DNA of 64,000 nt from Nocardioides sp. Root140 (GCF_001426745.1 NZ_LMFI01000010.1:1350652-1414651); one strand, 5' to 3'. Positions 33,944 to 42,091 are shown, counted from the first letter of the stretch. Numbers and translations are program-made. The notes: generated from the letters alone by a model not told the origin.

Positions 33944-35490
33944 GCGCCGAGAGCCCCACTGCACCCGCCCCCGAGCAGGAGAAGCTGCCCCGGCTGATCC
34001 GGGCGATGGCCGTCGTCGAACGCGTCGGCAACGCACTGCCGCACCCGTTCTGGTTGTTCTGGATCCTCTGCGGGGTCGTGGCCGTGATCAGTGCCGGACT
34101 GTCGATCGCCGACGTCTCCGTGATCTCACCGGCCGACGGCGAGCGCGTCGCCGTGCAGAACCTGATCAGCGGTGACGGCCTGGCGATGGCCCTGTCGACC
34201 GCGATCACCAACTTCGCCACGTTCCCGCCGATGGCCACGATCGTCGTGGTGATCATGGGCGTCGCGGTCGCCGAGCGCTCCGGCTTCCTCACCGCCGCCA
34301 TGAAGGTCGGTGTCTCGCGGGTGCCGGCCGCCTGGGTGGTCTTCGCGGTCGCGTTCATCGGCACGGTCTCGCACGTGGCGTCGGCGGCGGCGTACATCAT
34401 CCTCGTGCCGCTGGGCGGTCTCGCCTTCCAGGCCGTGGGTCGCTCCCCGATCCTCGGCGTCGTGGTCGCCTACACCTCGATCGCCTCGGGGTACGACGCC
34501 AGCCCCGTGCCGACTCCCAACGACGCCATCTTCGCCGGTATCACCACCGCAGCGGCCCGCATCATCGACGAGGACGCCTACGTCTCGCCGGTCAGCAACT
34601 GGTTCTTCAACATCGCCTCGTCCCTGCTCCTGGCAGCGGTGATCACGCTGGTGACCAAGCTGGTGCTCTCCAAGCGGACCGACCTCGCCCCCGACCCTGA
34701 CGTCGACCTCGACGACATCGGCAGCCTGCACCTCTCCGACCGCGAACGCTCCGCGCTGCGCACGGCCAGCCTCGTGCTGCTCGGCCTCATCGTCGCCATC
34801 ACCGCCGCCGTGCTGCCGAGTGGCTCGCCCCTCCGCGGCGAGGGCGGTCAGATCGCCGAGTCGCCGTTTCTCGACGGCATCGCCATCGTCGTCGCCCTGC
34901 TGTTCGCGGCCGTCGGCACCGTCTACGGGATGCGTTCAGGAAGCGTCGAGAACGCGGCCGACGTGCCCCGGCTCATGGCCGAGGGCATCAAGCAGATGGC
35001 ACCGGTGCTCGTGCTGTTCTTCGCGATCGCACAGTTCCTCGCGTGGTTCGACTGGAGTCACCTGGGCGACGTCCTGGCCGTCGAGGCCGCGCAGTTGCTG
35101 GACAACAACGACATCCCGGTGCCGGTGATCTTCCTGATGGTGCTGGCCCTGCTGACGGTTGTGAACATCATGGTCACCAGCGGCTCGGCCATGTGGTCGA
35201 TCGCCGCACCGGTGATCGTGCCCATGCTGATGCTGCTGTCGGTACCTGCCGAGACGACCCAGGCTCTGTTCCGGATCGCCGACTCGGGCTCGACCGCGGT
35301 CACGCCGATGAGCCCCTACTTCGTGATGGCCCTCGGCTTCCTCCAGCGCTACCGCAAGGACGCCGGCATCGGCACGCTCGCGTCGTACACGCTGCCCCTC
35401 GCGATCGCGATGACACTCGCCTGGACCGCACTGTTCTTCCTGTGGTGGGCGCTGGGCATCCCGCTCGGCCCGGGTGCGCCGGTGCGCTGA
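33940..35490 (+). CDS. AbgT family transporter (p-aminobenzoyl-glutamate type)
   Basis: A 516-aa membrane protein with about 11-13 helices. The N-terminal ERVGNALPHPFWLFWILCG is diagnostic of AbgT. Two inverted hairpin repeats follow, with the conserved SVSHVASAAAYIILVPLGG-like and SGSAMWSIAAPVIVPMLML regions and the terminal SGSTAVTPMSPYFV. Members import p-aminobenzoyl-glutamate or export folate-related drugs with proton coupling. In this operon it could take up an aromatic amide or the acid released by the upstream hydrolases. Start overlaps the esterase stop by 4 bp. Confidence 0.9.
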   Translation: MSAESPTAPAPEQEKLPRLIRAMAVVERVGNALPHPFWLFWILCGVVAVISAGLSIADVSVISPADGERVAVQNLISGDGLAMALSTAITNFATFPPMATIVVVIMGVAVAERSGFLTAAMKVGVSRVPAAWVVFAVAFIGTVSHVASAAAYIILVPLGGLAFQAVGRSPILGVVVAYTSIASGYDASPVPTPNDAIFAGITTAAARIIDEDAYVSPVSNWFFNIASSLLLAAVITLVTKLVLSKRTDLAPDPDVDLDDIGSLHLSDRERSALRTASLVLLGLIVAITAAVLPSGSPLRGEGGQIAESPFLDGIAIVVALLFAAVGTVYGMRSGSVENAADVPRLMAEGIKQMAPVLVLFFAIAQFLAWFDWSHLGDVLAVEAAQLLDNNDIPVPVIFLMVLALLTVVNIMVTSGSAMWSIAAPVIVPMLMLLSVPAETTQALFRIADSGSTAVTPMSPYFVMALGFLQRYRKDAGIGTLASYTLPLAIAMTLAWTALFFLWWALGIPLGPGAPVR

Positions 35491-35508
35491 CCGGTCCAGA
35501 ATGGCGTC

Positions 35509-36136
35509 ATGGCAGACCTCAGCGCACTGGCCACCGACGAGCGGAACGACCTGGCCGACTTCCTCGAGACCCTCGACGAGGAGGAGTGGTAGCGGCCGTC
35601 GCTCTGCCCGGGATGGTCGGTGCGCGACATTGCCGGGCACGTCCCGAGCTACGACATGCTGAGCAAGCCGGCGGTGCTGGCGCTGTTGGCCCGCTCGCGG
35701 TTCTCTCTCGGCCGTGCCAACCAGGCCCGTCTCGAGCTGAGTCGGCGCCTGAGCACTGCGGAGCTGGTGGCACGGCTGCGCGAGTACGCCGTTCCACAAG
35801 GGCATCACGGCGATGTTCGGCTGTGGGATCGCCCTCACCGACGGCGTCATCCACCAGCAGGACATCCGTCGTGCGTTGGGCCGTCCCCGGGTGGTGCCGC
35901 CGGAGCGCCTGGTCGCGGTGCTGGGGTTCATGCCCCGCGCCCGAGCCCTGCCGTCACCGGCAAACGTGCGCGGACTCCGCATCGTCGCGACCGACGTCGA
36001 CTGGGCCGGTGGTAGTGGGCCCGAGGTGCGCGGCCCGGGTGAGGCCCTGGTCATGTCGCTCGCCGGTCGACCGGAGGCCCTGGCCGAGCTGGACGGCGCC
36101 GGACTCGCCACGCTGACGGCGCGGGTCACGGGATAG
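35509..36136 (+). pseudogene. Broken MDMPI/TIGR03083-family gene (nonsense codon plus frameshift)
   Basis: Translation from ATG 35509 reads ADLSALATDERNDLADFLET and then EEEW, an in-frame TAG at 35590-35592, and immediately RPSLCPGWSVRDIAGHVPSYD, the hallmark of the maleylpyruvate-isomerase-like family. The frame stays open to REYAVPQG near 35800. There the coherent sequence moves to another frame (GITAMFGCGIALTDGVIHQQ, then DIRRALGRPRVVPPERLVAV) that runs to the stop at 36136. One nonsense codon (TAG, one change from CAG) and one frameshift near 35785-35805 therefore separate three recognisable pieces of one protein of about 205 aa. Sequencing errors could explain one of these lesions but are less likely to explain both. 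Confidence 0.8.
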
Positions 36137-36290
36137 TCGAGTCATTGTCGTCGCCCGGGTCGCCCAGTCGCCCGGTCGACCTCGGCAGCGAGGCTGGCGC
36201 ATGACCTCTGAGGTAATCGACTGGCCGCAGGGTGCGCGGCCAGACTCATGGTGCACGACCCGTTGCCGCCATCCAGATCGGAGAATCCCC

Positions 36291-36641
36291 ATGCCTGCCT
36301 ACGCAATCGCCCACCTGCACGACGCCGCACCCCACCCCGAGATCGCGGAGTACATCGAACGCATCCCCGGCACCTTCGAGCCGTACGGCGGCCGCTTCCT
36401 CGTGCACGTCACCCAGCACGAGGCGAAGGAGGGCGCCTGGCCCGGCCACGTCGTCGTGATCGGCTTCCCCTCCATCGATCGGGCCCGGGCGTGGTGGGAC
36501 TCGGCCGCCTACCGCGAGATCGCTCCCTTGCGGGCACGCAACATCGGCGGCGACATCATCCTGGTCGACGGCGTGCCCGAGGGCTACGACCCTGCGGACA
36601 CCGCGCAGGCGATGCGCCTCGAGCTCTCGGCGTCTGCCTGA
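36291..36641 (+). CDS. DUF1330 domain-containing protein
   Basis: A 116-aa protein of the DUF1330 ferredoxin-like dimeric alpha-beta barrel family: AYAIAHLHDAAPHPEIAEYI, GGRFLVHVTQHEAKEGAWPG, HVVVIGFPSIDRARAWWDSA and AAYREIAPLRARNIGGDIIL, the standard order. Members are small cytosolic proteins without a general assigned activity. The ATG at 36291 fits the family start. The 154 bp upstream of it contain no recognisable gene. Confidence 0.82.
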   Translation: MPAYAIAHLHDAAPHPEIAEYIERIPGTFEPYGGRFLVHVTQHEAKEGAWPGHVVVIGFPSIDRARAWWDSAAYREIAPLRARNIGGDIILVDGVPEGYDPADTAQAMRLELSASA

Positions 36642-36655
36642 CCCGACGCGCCTGA

Positions 36656-37336
36656 TCAGCCGACGGGTGCGTCGAACTGTCGCCAGTTGCCTTCGGAGAC
36701 GACCTCGACCCTGCCGTCGTGCACCGTGATCGCGGTCGCGTCGTCGATCGCGTACGCCGGACCGCCGATCTCGGCCGCCCACTTCTCGGCGTCGACCATG
36801 CGGTTCTCCGGCAGGTCCGGGTGGTCGAGGTGCGGGAAGATCGAGAAGTCGACGATGCCCAAGGTGGTGTCGTCAGCGGAGGGCGCCCGCCACCCGACGA
36901 AGTCGGCGCCGATGCGTGGTGCCATCACCATGCTGCCGGCGCTCAGCCCGACCCAGACCGTCTCGGCGAGCTCCGGCACCAGGTCGGTCAGTCCGGACTC
37001 CCGCATCCAGTGGTTCAGGTAGAGCGCGTCGCCACCGGCAACGAGCAGCACGTCCGTCTCCCGGACCAGCGGCACCCACCGCTCGGCGTCGATGCTCGGC
37101 AGCGCGGTGAGCTCCAGCACTCCCACCGACTTCCACCCGAGGTCGACCATGTGCAGGGGGGACCGGCCGCTGATGAAGCGCCAGGGCCCTTCCCCCGGTC
37201 CGACGGACGGGTGGCCGTACTCCGCGGTCGGGATGGCGAGCGCGGTCGCGTCCGCGATCGGCTTGCCCAGGAGGTCGACCAGAGCGTCCCGGATGCTCGG
37301 GTTGCTGACTCCGGCGGAGGTGAGAAGAAGTTTCAC
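36656..37336 (-). CDS. Peptidase E-like (S51, dipeptidase E family) protein
   Basis: A 226-aa member of the class I glutamine amidotransferase-like fold. The catalytic serine is in VWVGLSAGSMVMAPRIG, where glutaminases have cysteine; a histidine follows in FSIFPHLDHPDLPEN. E. coli PepE cleaves Asp-X dipeptides. The GTG at 37336 is chosen because GGGAG precedes it; it gives the family N-terminus (KLLLTSAGVSNPSIRDAL). It is convergent with the DUF1330 gene, 14 bp away. Confidence 0.82.
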   Translation of the reverse strand: MKLLLTSAGVSNPSIRDALVDLLGKPIADATALAIPTAEYGHPSVGPGEGPWRFISGRSPLHMVDLGWKSVGVLELTALPSIDAERWVPLVRETDVLLVAGGDALYLNHWMRESGLTDLVPELAETVWVGLSAGSMVMAPRIGADFVGWRAPSADDTTLGIVDFSIFPHLDHPDLPENRMVDAEKWAAEIGGPAYAIDDATAITVHDGRVEVVSEGNWRQFDAPVG

Positions 37337-37451
37337 GGCTGCTCCCGTTCGGAAAAGGATGTGGCGTTCCGAGTGTGGACCGGCGGGCGTCGGGAAACTC
37401 ATCGCTGCCGGCGCGAATCCTCGCGGGCAGGCGTACTGGCGGCGCGGCGCT

Positions 37452-37994
37452 CTACTGCGGTGGGCCGACGGACGCCGGAGTCGTCAGTTCCCGAAGGTCG
37501 GCCGACGAACGGCCCGGCACGTAGGCGTACTTCCGGTCGCCGGCATCGAGGAGCGCGGTGCGGGAGCCCGCACTGCTGCGGATCAACTGCGACGGTGGCT
37601 CGTGCCCGGTCCGCTGAACGAGCCGGCCGCGACGCTTGATGAAGAGGACCTGCTCCGGGGAGTCTTCCACGATGGCATCGCCGCCCACGGCGTACTCCGC
37701 GACGTGCCCGCCCTGGTCCATGAGCAGCGGCAGGTAGTCACCGAACCAGCTTTCGAGGTGTTCCCGGCTGGCGCAGCCGCAGGCCAGGCGGTCGTCCCCG
37801 CGGTACGAGTCGAAGATGGCCGGGTCCTTCGGATGCGGCCGCGTGACCCGGTGCTCGGCCTCCATGTAGCGGGCCAGCTCCTCGGCCGCAGGGGTCAACC
37901 ACTGCGAGGTGTAGGGCCCGAGCCAGGCAATGCGCCCGCCCGGTGGCTGGGCGAACTCGAGCCTCCAGACTCGTGCCACATCCTCTTCGCTCAC
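37452..37994 (-). CDS. Hypothetical protein
   Basis: A protein of about 180 aa with no family I recognise. It contains ARVWRLEFAQPPGGRIAWLG and PYTSQWLTPAAEELARYMEA at the start, a CGCASREHLESWFGDYLP segment with two closely spaced cysteines, and a C-terminal ESPEQVLFIKRRGRLVQRTG. The open frame extends 69 codons upstream through the palindrome-bearing intergenic region; I place the start at GTG 37994 because the sequence before it is Arg/Pro-rich and looks non-coding. It is probably cytosolic. Confidence 0.6.
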   Translation of the reverse strand: MSEEDVARVWRLEFAQPPGGRIAWLGPYTSQWLTPAAEELARYMEAEHRVTRPHPKDPAIFDSYRGDDRLACGCASREHLESWFGDYLPLLMDQGGHVAEYAVGGDAIVEDSPEQVLFIKRRGRLVQRTGHEPPSQLIRSSAGSRTALLDAGDRKYAYVPGRSSADLRELTTPASVGPPQ

Positions 37995-38306
37995 CCGGTC
38001 CACCCTAGGGTGCCCGACGGCTCGGGCGCCGTCGCCACAAGTGATCCGAGTGGGCCGTCGATCGGTCGCAGTCCGCGGCTTCGCTGGACTTCCGGGCGCC
38101 GGAGGCAAGCCCGGCGACCACTGGGCGCTCCGGTCCGATCGGACCGAGAAGGCCCCACACTGCGTCCGATCGGACCGAGTGAGCGGATCTACTCGGCCCA
38201 CATGGGCCCTACCACCTAGGAGCGGCCCGGCTCATCCTTCGCCCGACCTGATCGAGCGGCCCCGCCGGCACCGGCAAGCTCGACGGCGACGCGGATCTCG
38301 TTCAGG
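37995..38306. other. 312-bp intergenic region with two identical palindromic elements
   Basis: No gene is supported here. The region contains GTCCGATCGGACCGAG twice, at 38133-38148 and 38164-38179, 31 bp apart (about three helical turns). The first copy sits in a 16-bp perfect palindrome, CGGTCCGATCGGACCG (38131-38146); the second keeps a perfect 12-bp core (38164-38175). The sites lie about 137-185 bp upstream of the hypothetical gene at 37452-37994 and beyond the end of the histidine kinase gene. They suggest a cooperative binding site for an unidentified dimeric regulator. Confidence 0.6.
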
Positions 38307-39428
38307 TCAGGTCCTCTCGTCCGGCTGGGTGTGGCGTGGCGGGGCGACCGGCAGCTCCACGGTCACGCGCAGCCCTCCGTCGGCGCGCGGCGTGAGCCTG
38401 AGTGTTCCGTCGTGGGCGCGCGTGATGCTGGAGACGATGGCCAGGCCGAGACCGACACCGGCGTGGTCGGTGCGGATTCGCTGCGTGCCGCGCTGGAACG
38501 GTTCGGCCAGCGTGGAGACCAGCTGGTCGGTGAGCTTCGCGCCGGTGTTCTCGACGGTCAGCACCACGGTCCCGGGTTGGACGCTGGTCGCCACCCACAC
38601 GGTGCCTGCTTCGGGCAGGTTGTGCACGATCGCGTTGTGCACGAGGTTCGTGGTGAGCTGCTGCAGCAGGGCATCCGAGCCGACGGTGGCCGCCTGGGTG
38701 CCGGTGGTCTCGATGGTGATGCCCCGCTTCTCCGCCAACGGCAGCAGGGTCTCGGTGGTCTCCTCGGCCAGCAGGGACAGGTCGACCAGCTCACGCGAGA
38801 AGGCGCGGCGGTCCGAACGGCTCAGCAGGAGCAGAGCCTCCGTGAGGTCGATCGCCCGGGCATTGACGGCGTACAACCGGTCGATGAGCTCGTCGGTGTT
38901 GGGGTTCGGCTCGTTGCGGGCCACCTCGAGCAGGGTCTGGACGATTGCCAGCGGCGTGCGCAGCTCGTGGGAGGCGTTGGCCGCGAACCGCTGCTGCTCG
39001 GCGTCGTGCGCCTCGAGCCGGGAGAGCATCGTGTCGAAGTCGTCGGCGAGTGAGCGGAACTCGTCCTTGCGCCCCTCCATGCGGATCCGGTGGGAGAGCG
39101 AGCCCTCTGCGGCGAGGTGGGTGGCCTGGGTGAGTCGGGTCAGCGGTGCGAGCATCCGGCCGGCGAGGAACCATCCACCGATCAACCCGAAGACCAGCAG
39201 GAACGCCATCGCCTGGGCAGCCCTCGGCGCGAAGGCCTCGAGCAGGTCGGAGCGGGTGGGGTTGAACGGCGCCGGTCCGGGGCCGTACTGCGCGCGCTCG
39301 GGAACGTAGCGCAGCAGGAACACCCACACGGTGGCGAGCAGCAGGCCGCCGGCCACGATCAGGAAGCCGGCGTAGCTGAGCGTGAGCTTGAGCCGAACGC
39401 TCAGCCCCGGCGCCCTATTCACTGCCAT
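38307..39428 (-). CDS. VanS-like sensor histidine kinase (HAMP, HisKA)
   Basis: A 373-aa membrane kinase with two transmembrane helices (YAGFLIVAGGLLLATVWVFLL and AMAFLLVFGLIGGWFLAG) flanking a short extracytoplasmic loop, a HAMP domain (RMLAPLTRLTQATHLAAEG), the H-box NASHELRTPLAIVQTLLEVA and ATPase boxes (LTTNLVHNAIVHN; GVGLGLAIVSSI). The ATG at 39428 overlaps the response-regulator gene by 14 bp. The paired regulator is divergent from vanY/vanZ-like genes, so this system probably senses cell-wall status or glycopeptide-like compounds. The ligand is inferred from context only. Confidence 0.88.
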   Translation of the reverse strand: MAVNRAPGLSVRLKLTLSYAGFLIVAGGLLLATVWVFLLRYVPERAQYGPGPAPFNPTRSDLLEAFAPRAAQAMAFLLVFGLIGGWFLAGRMLAPLTRLTQATHLAAEGSLSHRIRMEGRKDEFRSLADDFDTMLSRLEAHDAEQQRFAANASHELRTPLAIVQTLLEVARNEPNPNTDELIDRLYAVNARAIDLTEALLLLSRSDRRAFSRELVDLSLLAEETTETLLPLAEKRGITIETTGTQAATVGSDALLQQLTTNLVHNAIVHNLPEAGTVWVATSVQPGTVVLTVENTGAKLTDQLVSTLAEPFQRGTQRIRTDHAGVGLGLAIVSSITRAHDGTLRLTPRADGGLRVTVELPVAPPRHTQPDERT

Positions 39429-40089
39429 CTCCCGTGTCGATGCGGTAGCCGACACCGGGCACGGTGGCGATGATCCAGGGCTCACCGAGCCGCTTGCGCA
39501 ACGCCGAGACCGTGATGCGCACCGCGTTGGTGAACGGGTCGGCGTTCTCGTCCCAGGCCCGCTCCAGCAGGTCCTCGGCACTGACCACTCCGCCTTCGGC
39601 CGCGACCAGGACCTCGAGTACGGCGAACTGCTTGCGGGTCAGCGCGACATAGCGGTCGTCGCGGTAGACCTCACGGCGGAACGGGTCCACCCGCAGGCCA
39701 GCGATCTCACGCACCGGTGGCCGGTGGTGCGCCCGTCGTCGGTCGAGAGCCCGCAGTCGGAGCACCAGCTCGCGGAGCTCGAACGGCTTGGTGAGGTAGT
39801 CGTCGGCACCCAGCTCGAAGCCGGAGGCCTTGTCGTCGAGCCGGTCGGCCGCGGTCAGCATCAGGATCGGCATGCCACTGCCGGAGGCGACCACGCGTTG
39901 GGCGACCTCGTCCCCCGAGGGCCCCGGTATGTCGCGGTCGAGGACGGCGATGTCATAGGCGTTGAGACCGAGCAGCTCGAGCGCGGTGTCCCCGTCGCCG
40001 GCGATGTCCGAGGCGATCGCCTCGAGGCGCAGGCCGTCGCGGATGGCCTCGGCCAGGTAGGGCTCGTCCTCGACGATCAGCACACGCAC
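39415..40089 (-). CDS. OmpR/VanR-type response regulator
   Basis: A 224-aa regulator with a receiver domain (LIVEDEPYLAEAIRDGLRLE, phosphoacceptor Asp in DIAVLDRDIPGPSGDE, Lys in YLTKPFELRELVLR) and a C-terminal winged helix (LTRKQFAVLEVLVAAEGGVV, TVPGVGYRIDTG). I chose the GTG at 40089; TAGCAT lies 7 nt upstream of it and no ribosome binding site is visible, so the message may be leaderless. It is divergent from the vanY-like gene and probably binds the 11-bp-spaced direct repeats at 40112-40128. Confidence 0.9.
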   Translation of the reverse strand: MRVLIVEDEPYLAEAIRDGLRLEAIASDIAGDGDTALELLGLNAYDIAVLDRDIPGPSGDEVAQRVVASGSGMPILMLTAADRLDDKASGFELGADDYLTKPFELRELVLRLRALDRRRAHHRPPVREIAGLRVDPFRREVYRDDRYVALTRKQFAVLEVLVAAEGGVVSAEDLLERAWDENADPFTNAVRITVSALRKRLGEPWIIATVPGVGYRIDTGDGSE

Positions 40090-40111
40090 ACGCCTGATGC
40101 TACGAGCCCGC

Positions 40112-40145
40112 GCATATCGCCGGCGTATCCAAAACCGCATACGCC
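40112..40145. promoter_or_regulatory. Direct repeats for an OmpR-type regulator between vanR-like and vanY-like genes
   Basis: GCATAT (40112-40117) and GCGTAT (40123-40128) are spaced 11 bp start-to-start, the usual pitch of OmpR/VanR tandem half-sites. A further GGCGTAT...ATACGCC inverted pair (40122-40128 and 40139-40145) extends the element. The whole lies in the 87-bp gap between the divergent regulator and vanY-like gene, suited to autoregulation and activation of vanY-vanZ. Confidence 0.6.
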
Positions 40146-40176
40146 CTCGCAACTCGACGGTCCCTTGACTCGAGGC

Positions 40177-40845
40177 ATGACCCTTCGAAACCCAGCACCA
40201 ACGCGTGGTCGCCGTACCCGCCTGATGATCCTGGCCGTGCTCGCCGTGACCTGCGCGGCGCTCGTCGCGATCGCGCTGCCCGCCAGCGACCTGACCCAGC
40301 ACGATTCCGGATCCGGCGTGTTCGGCTTCGAGATCGACCCCTCGGACCAGGGCGGCCCCGGGCAGCTCCTGGGCACCCGCGCCCGCCCGTCACTCGGCGG
40401 TTCGGGTCACGTCCCCGACGGCACGACCGTCTTCGACGACGACGTACCTGCGGTGGGCAACCTCGACCCCGACCTGCTCGCGGCGCTGCGCGAGGCCGCT
40501 GACGATGCCGCTGACGACCACGTCGGGTTCCACGTGAACAGTGGCTGGCGGTCGGCGGCGTACCAGCAGCAGCTCCTCAACGAGGCGGTCTCGCAGTACG
40601 GGTCGATGGAGGAGGCCTCGAGGTGGGTGGCCACCCCGGAGACCTCGGCCCACGTGTCGGGCGACGCGATCGACCTCGGTCCCCCGGAGTCCGCGGAGTG
40701 GCTGGCCGACCACGGTGACGACTACGGCCTGTGCCAGATCTACCGCAACGAACCGTGGCACTTCGAGCTGCGCACCGAGGCTGCCGATGACGGCTGCCCC
40801 GAGATGTACGACGACCCGACGCAGGACCCGAGGATGCAGCAGTGA
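40177..40845 (+). CDS. VanY-like D-alanyl-D-alanine carboxypeptidase (M15B), membrane anchored
   Basis: A 222-aa protein with one N-terminal transmembrane anchor (about residues 16-36, LMILAVLAVTCAALVAIALP) and an extracytoplasmic M15B zinc peptidase domain. Signature elements are GWRSAAYQQQLLNEAV, SAHVSGDAIDLGP (SxHxxGxAxD, supplying His and Asp ligands) and EPWHFELR (His ligand and catalytic Glu). It would trim the terminal D-Ala from peptidoglycan stem pentapeptides. It is coupled to a vanZ-like gene (GTGA overlap) and divergent from vanRS-like genes. No vanHAX ligase set is present here, so full glycopeptide resistance is not implied. Confidence 0.88.
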   Translation: MTLRNPAPTRGRRTRLMILAVLAVTCAALVAIALPASDLTQHDSGSGVFGFEIDPSDQGGPGQLLGTRARPSLGGSGHVPDGTTVFDDDVPAVGNLDPDLLAALREAADDAADDHVGFHVNSGWRSAAYQQQLLNEAVSQYGSMEEASRWVATPETSAHVSGDAIDLGPPESAEWLADHGDDYGLCQIYRNEPWHFELRTEAADDGCPEMYDDPTQDPRMQQ

Positions 40846-41438
40846 GGTTGATGAGCTGGTACGGCTTGTTCGGCACGTTCACCGGCGTCGCGTTCCTCAC
40901 CGTGGTCGCGGTGCCGTTGGCCGCCCTGGTGGTGGTCGCCCTCGCCCAGTGGCGCAGGGCCTCCGGCACCCCGCGGTCCGGGGCGTGGCGTACGGCGCTC
41001 GCGGACGTCGGGATGGTCTACGGGACGGTGCCGTGGGTGTGGATGACGATGATGCCGGGGAGTCACGCGGGCGAGGTGCTCGGCCGGGTCAGCCTGGTGC
41101 CGTTCCGCGACCTGGTCTCGATGGGCAGTCTCGGCATTGTCGGCAACCTGCTGGTCCTCTCCGCCCTGGGCTTCTTCGCGCCCCTGCGGTTCGCGCCGCT
41201 GGCCTCGTGGCCCCGGGTGCTGCTGTTCGCCGCGAGCTGCTCGCTGCTGATCGAGGTGGCGCAGTTCGTGCTGCTGCTCGACCGGGTGTCGTCCGTGGAC
41301 GACGTTCTGCTCAACACTGCAGGCGCCGGCCTCGCCGCCTGGCTCTCACGTCCGTGGTGGCTCACGCCAGGAGAGGCCACGGTGTCTGAGGAGCCAGGAA
41401 CGAGCGAATCGAAACCATCCACGGTCGCAGGCCGTTGA
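40842..41438 (+). CDS. VanZ-like membrane protein
   Basis: A 198-aa membrane protein with four to five helices and the VanZ-family core: VYGTVPWVWMTMMPG, VPFRDLVSMGSLGIVGNLLV, ALGFFAPLRF, and LLIEVAQFVLLLDRVSSVDD followed by VLLNTAGAGLAAWL. VanZ proteins give low-level teicoplanin or lipoglycopeptide protection by an unsettled mechanism. It begins at GTG 40842, overlapping the vanY-like stop by 4 bp. A strong hairpin follows the gene. Confidence 0.85.
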   Translation: MRLMSWYGLFGTFTGVAFLTVVAVPLAALVVVALAQWRRASGTPRSGAWRTALADVGMVYGTVPWVWMTMMPGSHAGEVLGRVSLVPFRDLVSMGSLGIVGNLLVLSALGFFAPLRFAPLASWPRVLLFAASCSLLIEVAQFVLLLDRVSSVDDVLLNTAGAGLAAWLSRPWWLTPGEATVSEEPGTSESKPSTVAGR

Positions 41439-41450
41439 GCGCACGCCGAA

Positions 41451-41477
41451 CCGGCCGGGCCATGTCGGCCCGGCCGG
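41451..41477. terminator. Strong 11-bp-stem hairpin between convergent genes
   Basis: CCGGCCGGGCC (41451-41461) and GGCCCGGCCGG (41467-41477) are exact reverse complements around the 5-nt loop ATGTC. The hairpin lies 13 bp after the vanZ-like stop and 39 bp from the end of the convergent DUF6069 gene. There is no U-tract, as is common for high-GC actinobacterial terminators. It may end transcription in both directions. Confidence 0.7.
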
Positions 41478-41515
41478 ATGGTCACGCGGCCGCTTCGTCC
41501 ACGGCCCCGACCCGA

Positions 41516-41959
41516 TCAACGTGCGTCGGCCAGTCGACGCGCCAGGGTCGGGACCACGATCGCCGCGGCGACGACGTGCAGCGCGATCAGGGTGACCGCG
41601 GAGCCCGCGTCGAACCCGAACGTGACGTCGGGGACGAAGGACAGCACGGTCAACGCGACCGCCGTACGCACGAAGGTGGAACGCGGGTGACGGGCCTTGC
41701 GGGCCATCACGGCGGCCATGCCGACGCCGATGAGCGAGAAGACCAGGGTCAGCTGGGTGAACCCGAGGATCGGGATGCTCTCTCCGCCAGAGGTGTTCGC
41801 GAACGAGACACCGGCGGCCGACGCGATCGCCGCGAGGACGGTGGTGGCGACCGAGGCAACAACCGCAGCGGCGACACCGTGCTTCCAGACCGGCTGGCGC
41901 TCGTCGGTCGACGCGCTGTGGGTGGTGACCTGCGTGGTGGGGATCTGCGTGGTGGACAT
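41516..41959 (-). CDS. DUF6069-type four-helix membrane protein (ECF42 island)
   Basis: A 147-aa membrane protein with four helices: HGVAAAVVASVATTVLAAIA, IPILGFTQLTLVFSLIGVGM, FVRTAVALTVLSFVPDVTFG and AVTLIALHVVAAAIVVPTLA. The conserved GGESIP before helix 2 and the HVVAA helix are shared with a paralogue at 57998-58453 (GGETIP, HLVAAT). No activity is known. It is divergent from a YciI gene, and its upstream region carries TGTCGAATC-N10-CGTTCGTGG, the same promoter signature as both YciI genes. It therefore probably belongs to the regulon of the nearby ECF42-type sigma factor. Confidence 0.75.
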   Translation of the reverse strand: MSTTQIPTTQVTTHSASTDERQPVWKHGVAAAVVASVATTVLAAIASAAGVSFANTSGGESIPILGFTQLTLVFSLIGVGMAAVMARKARHPRSTFVRTAVALTVLSFVPDVTFGFDAGSAVTLIALHVVAAAIVVPTLARRLADAR

Positions 41960-42012
41960 GTCGAACTCCGTTTCTCCTGCTGGCCGCCCTGTGCGACCTG
42001 CTCATGCCACTT

Positions 42013-42040
42013 CCACGAACGGGTCTCGACGGATTCGACA
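42013..42040 (-). promoter_or_regulatory. ECF42-type promoter of the DUF6069 gene
   Basis: On the minus strand TGTCGAATC (42040-42032), 10 nt, then CGTTCGTGG (42021-42013). This matches the two YciI-gene promoters in both boxes and in spacing. The distance from the end of the -10 box to the ATG at 41959 is 53 nt, similar to 49 and 50 nt at the other two genes. Confidence 0.8.
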
Positions 42041-42091
42041 GGTCAGTGAGAATTTTTTTCTCTGGTTCGATTCGAGACTCCTGTGGCAGGT

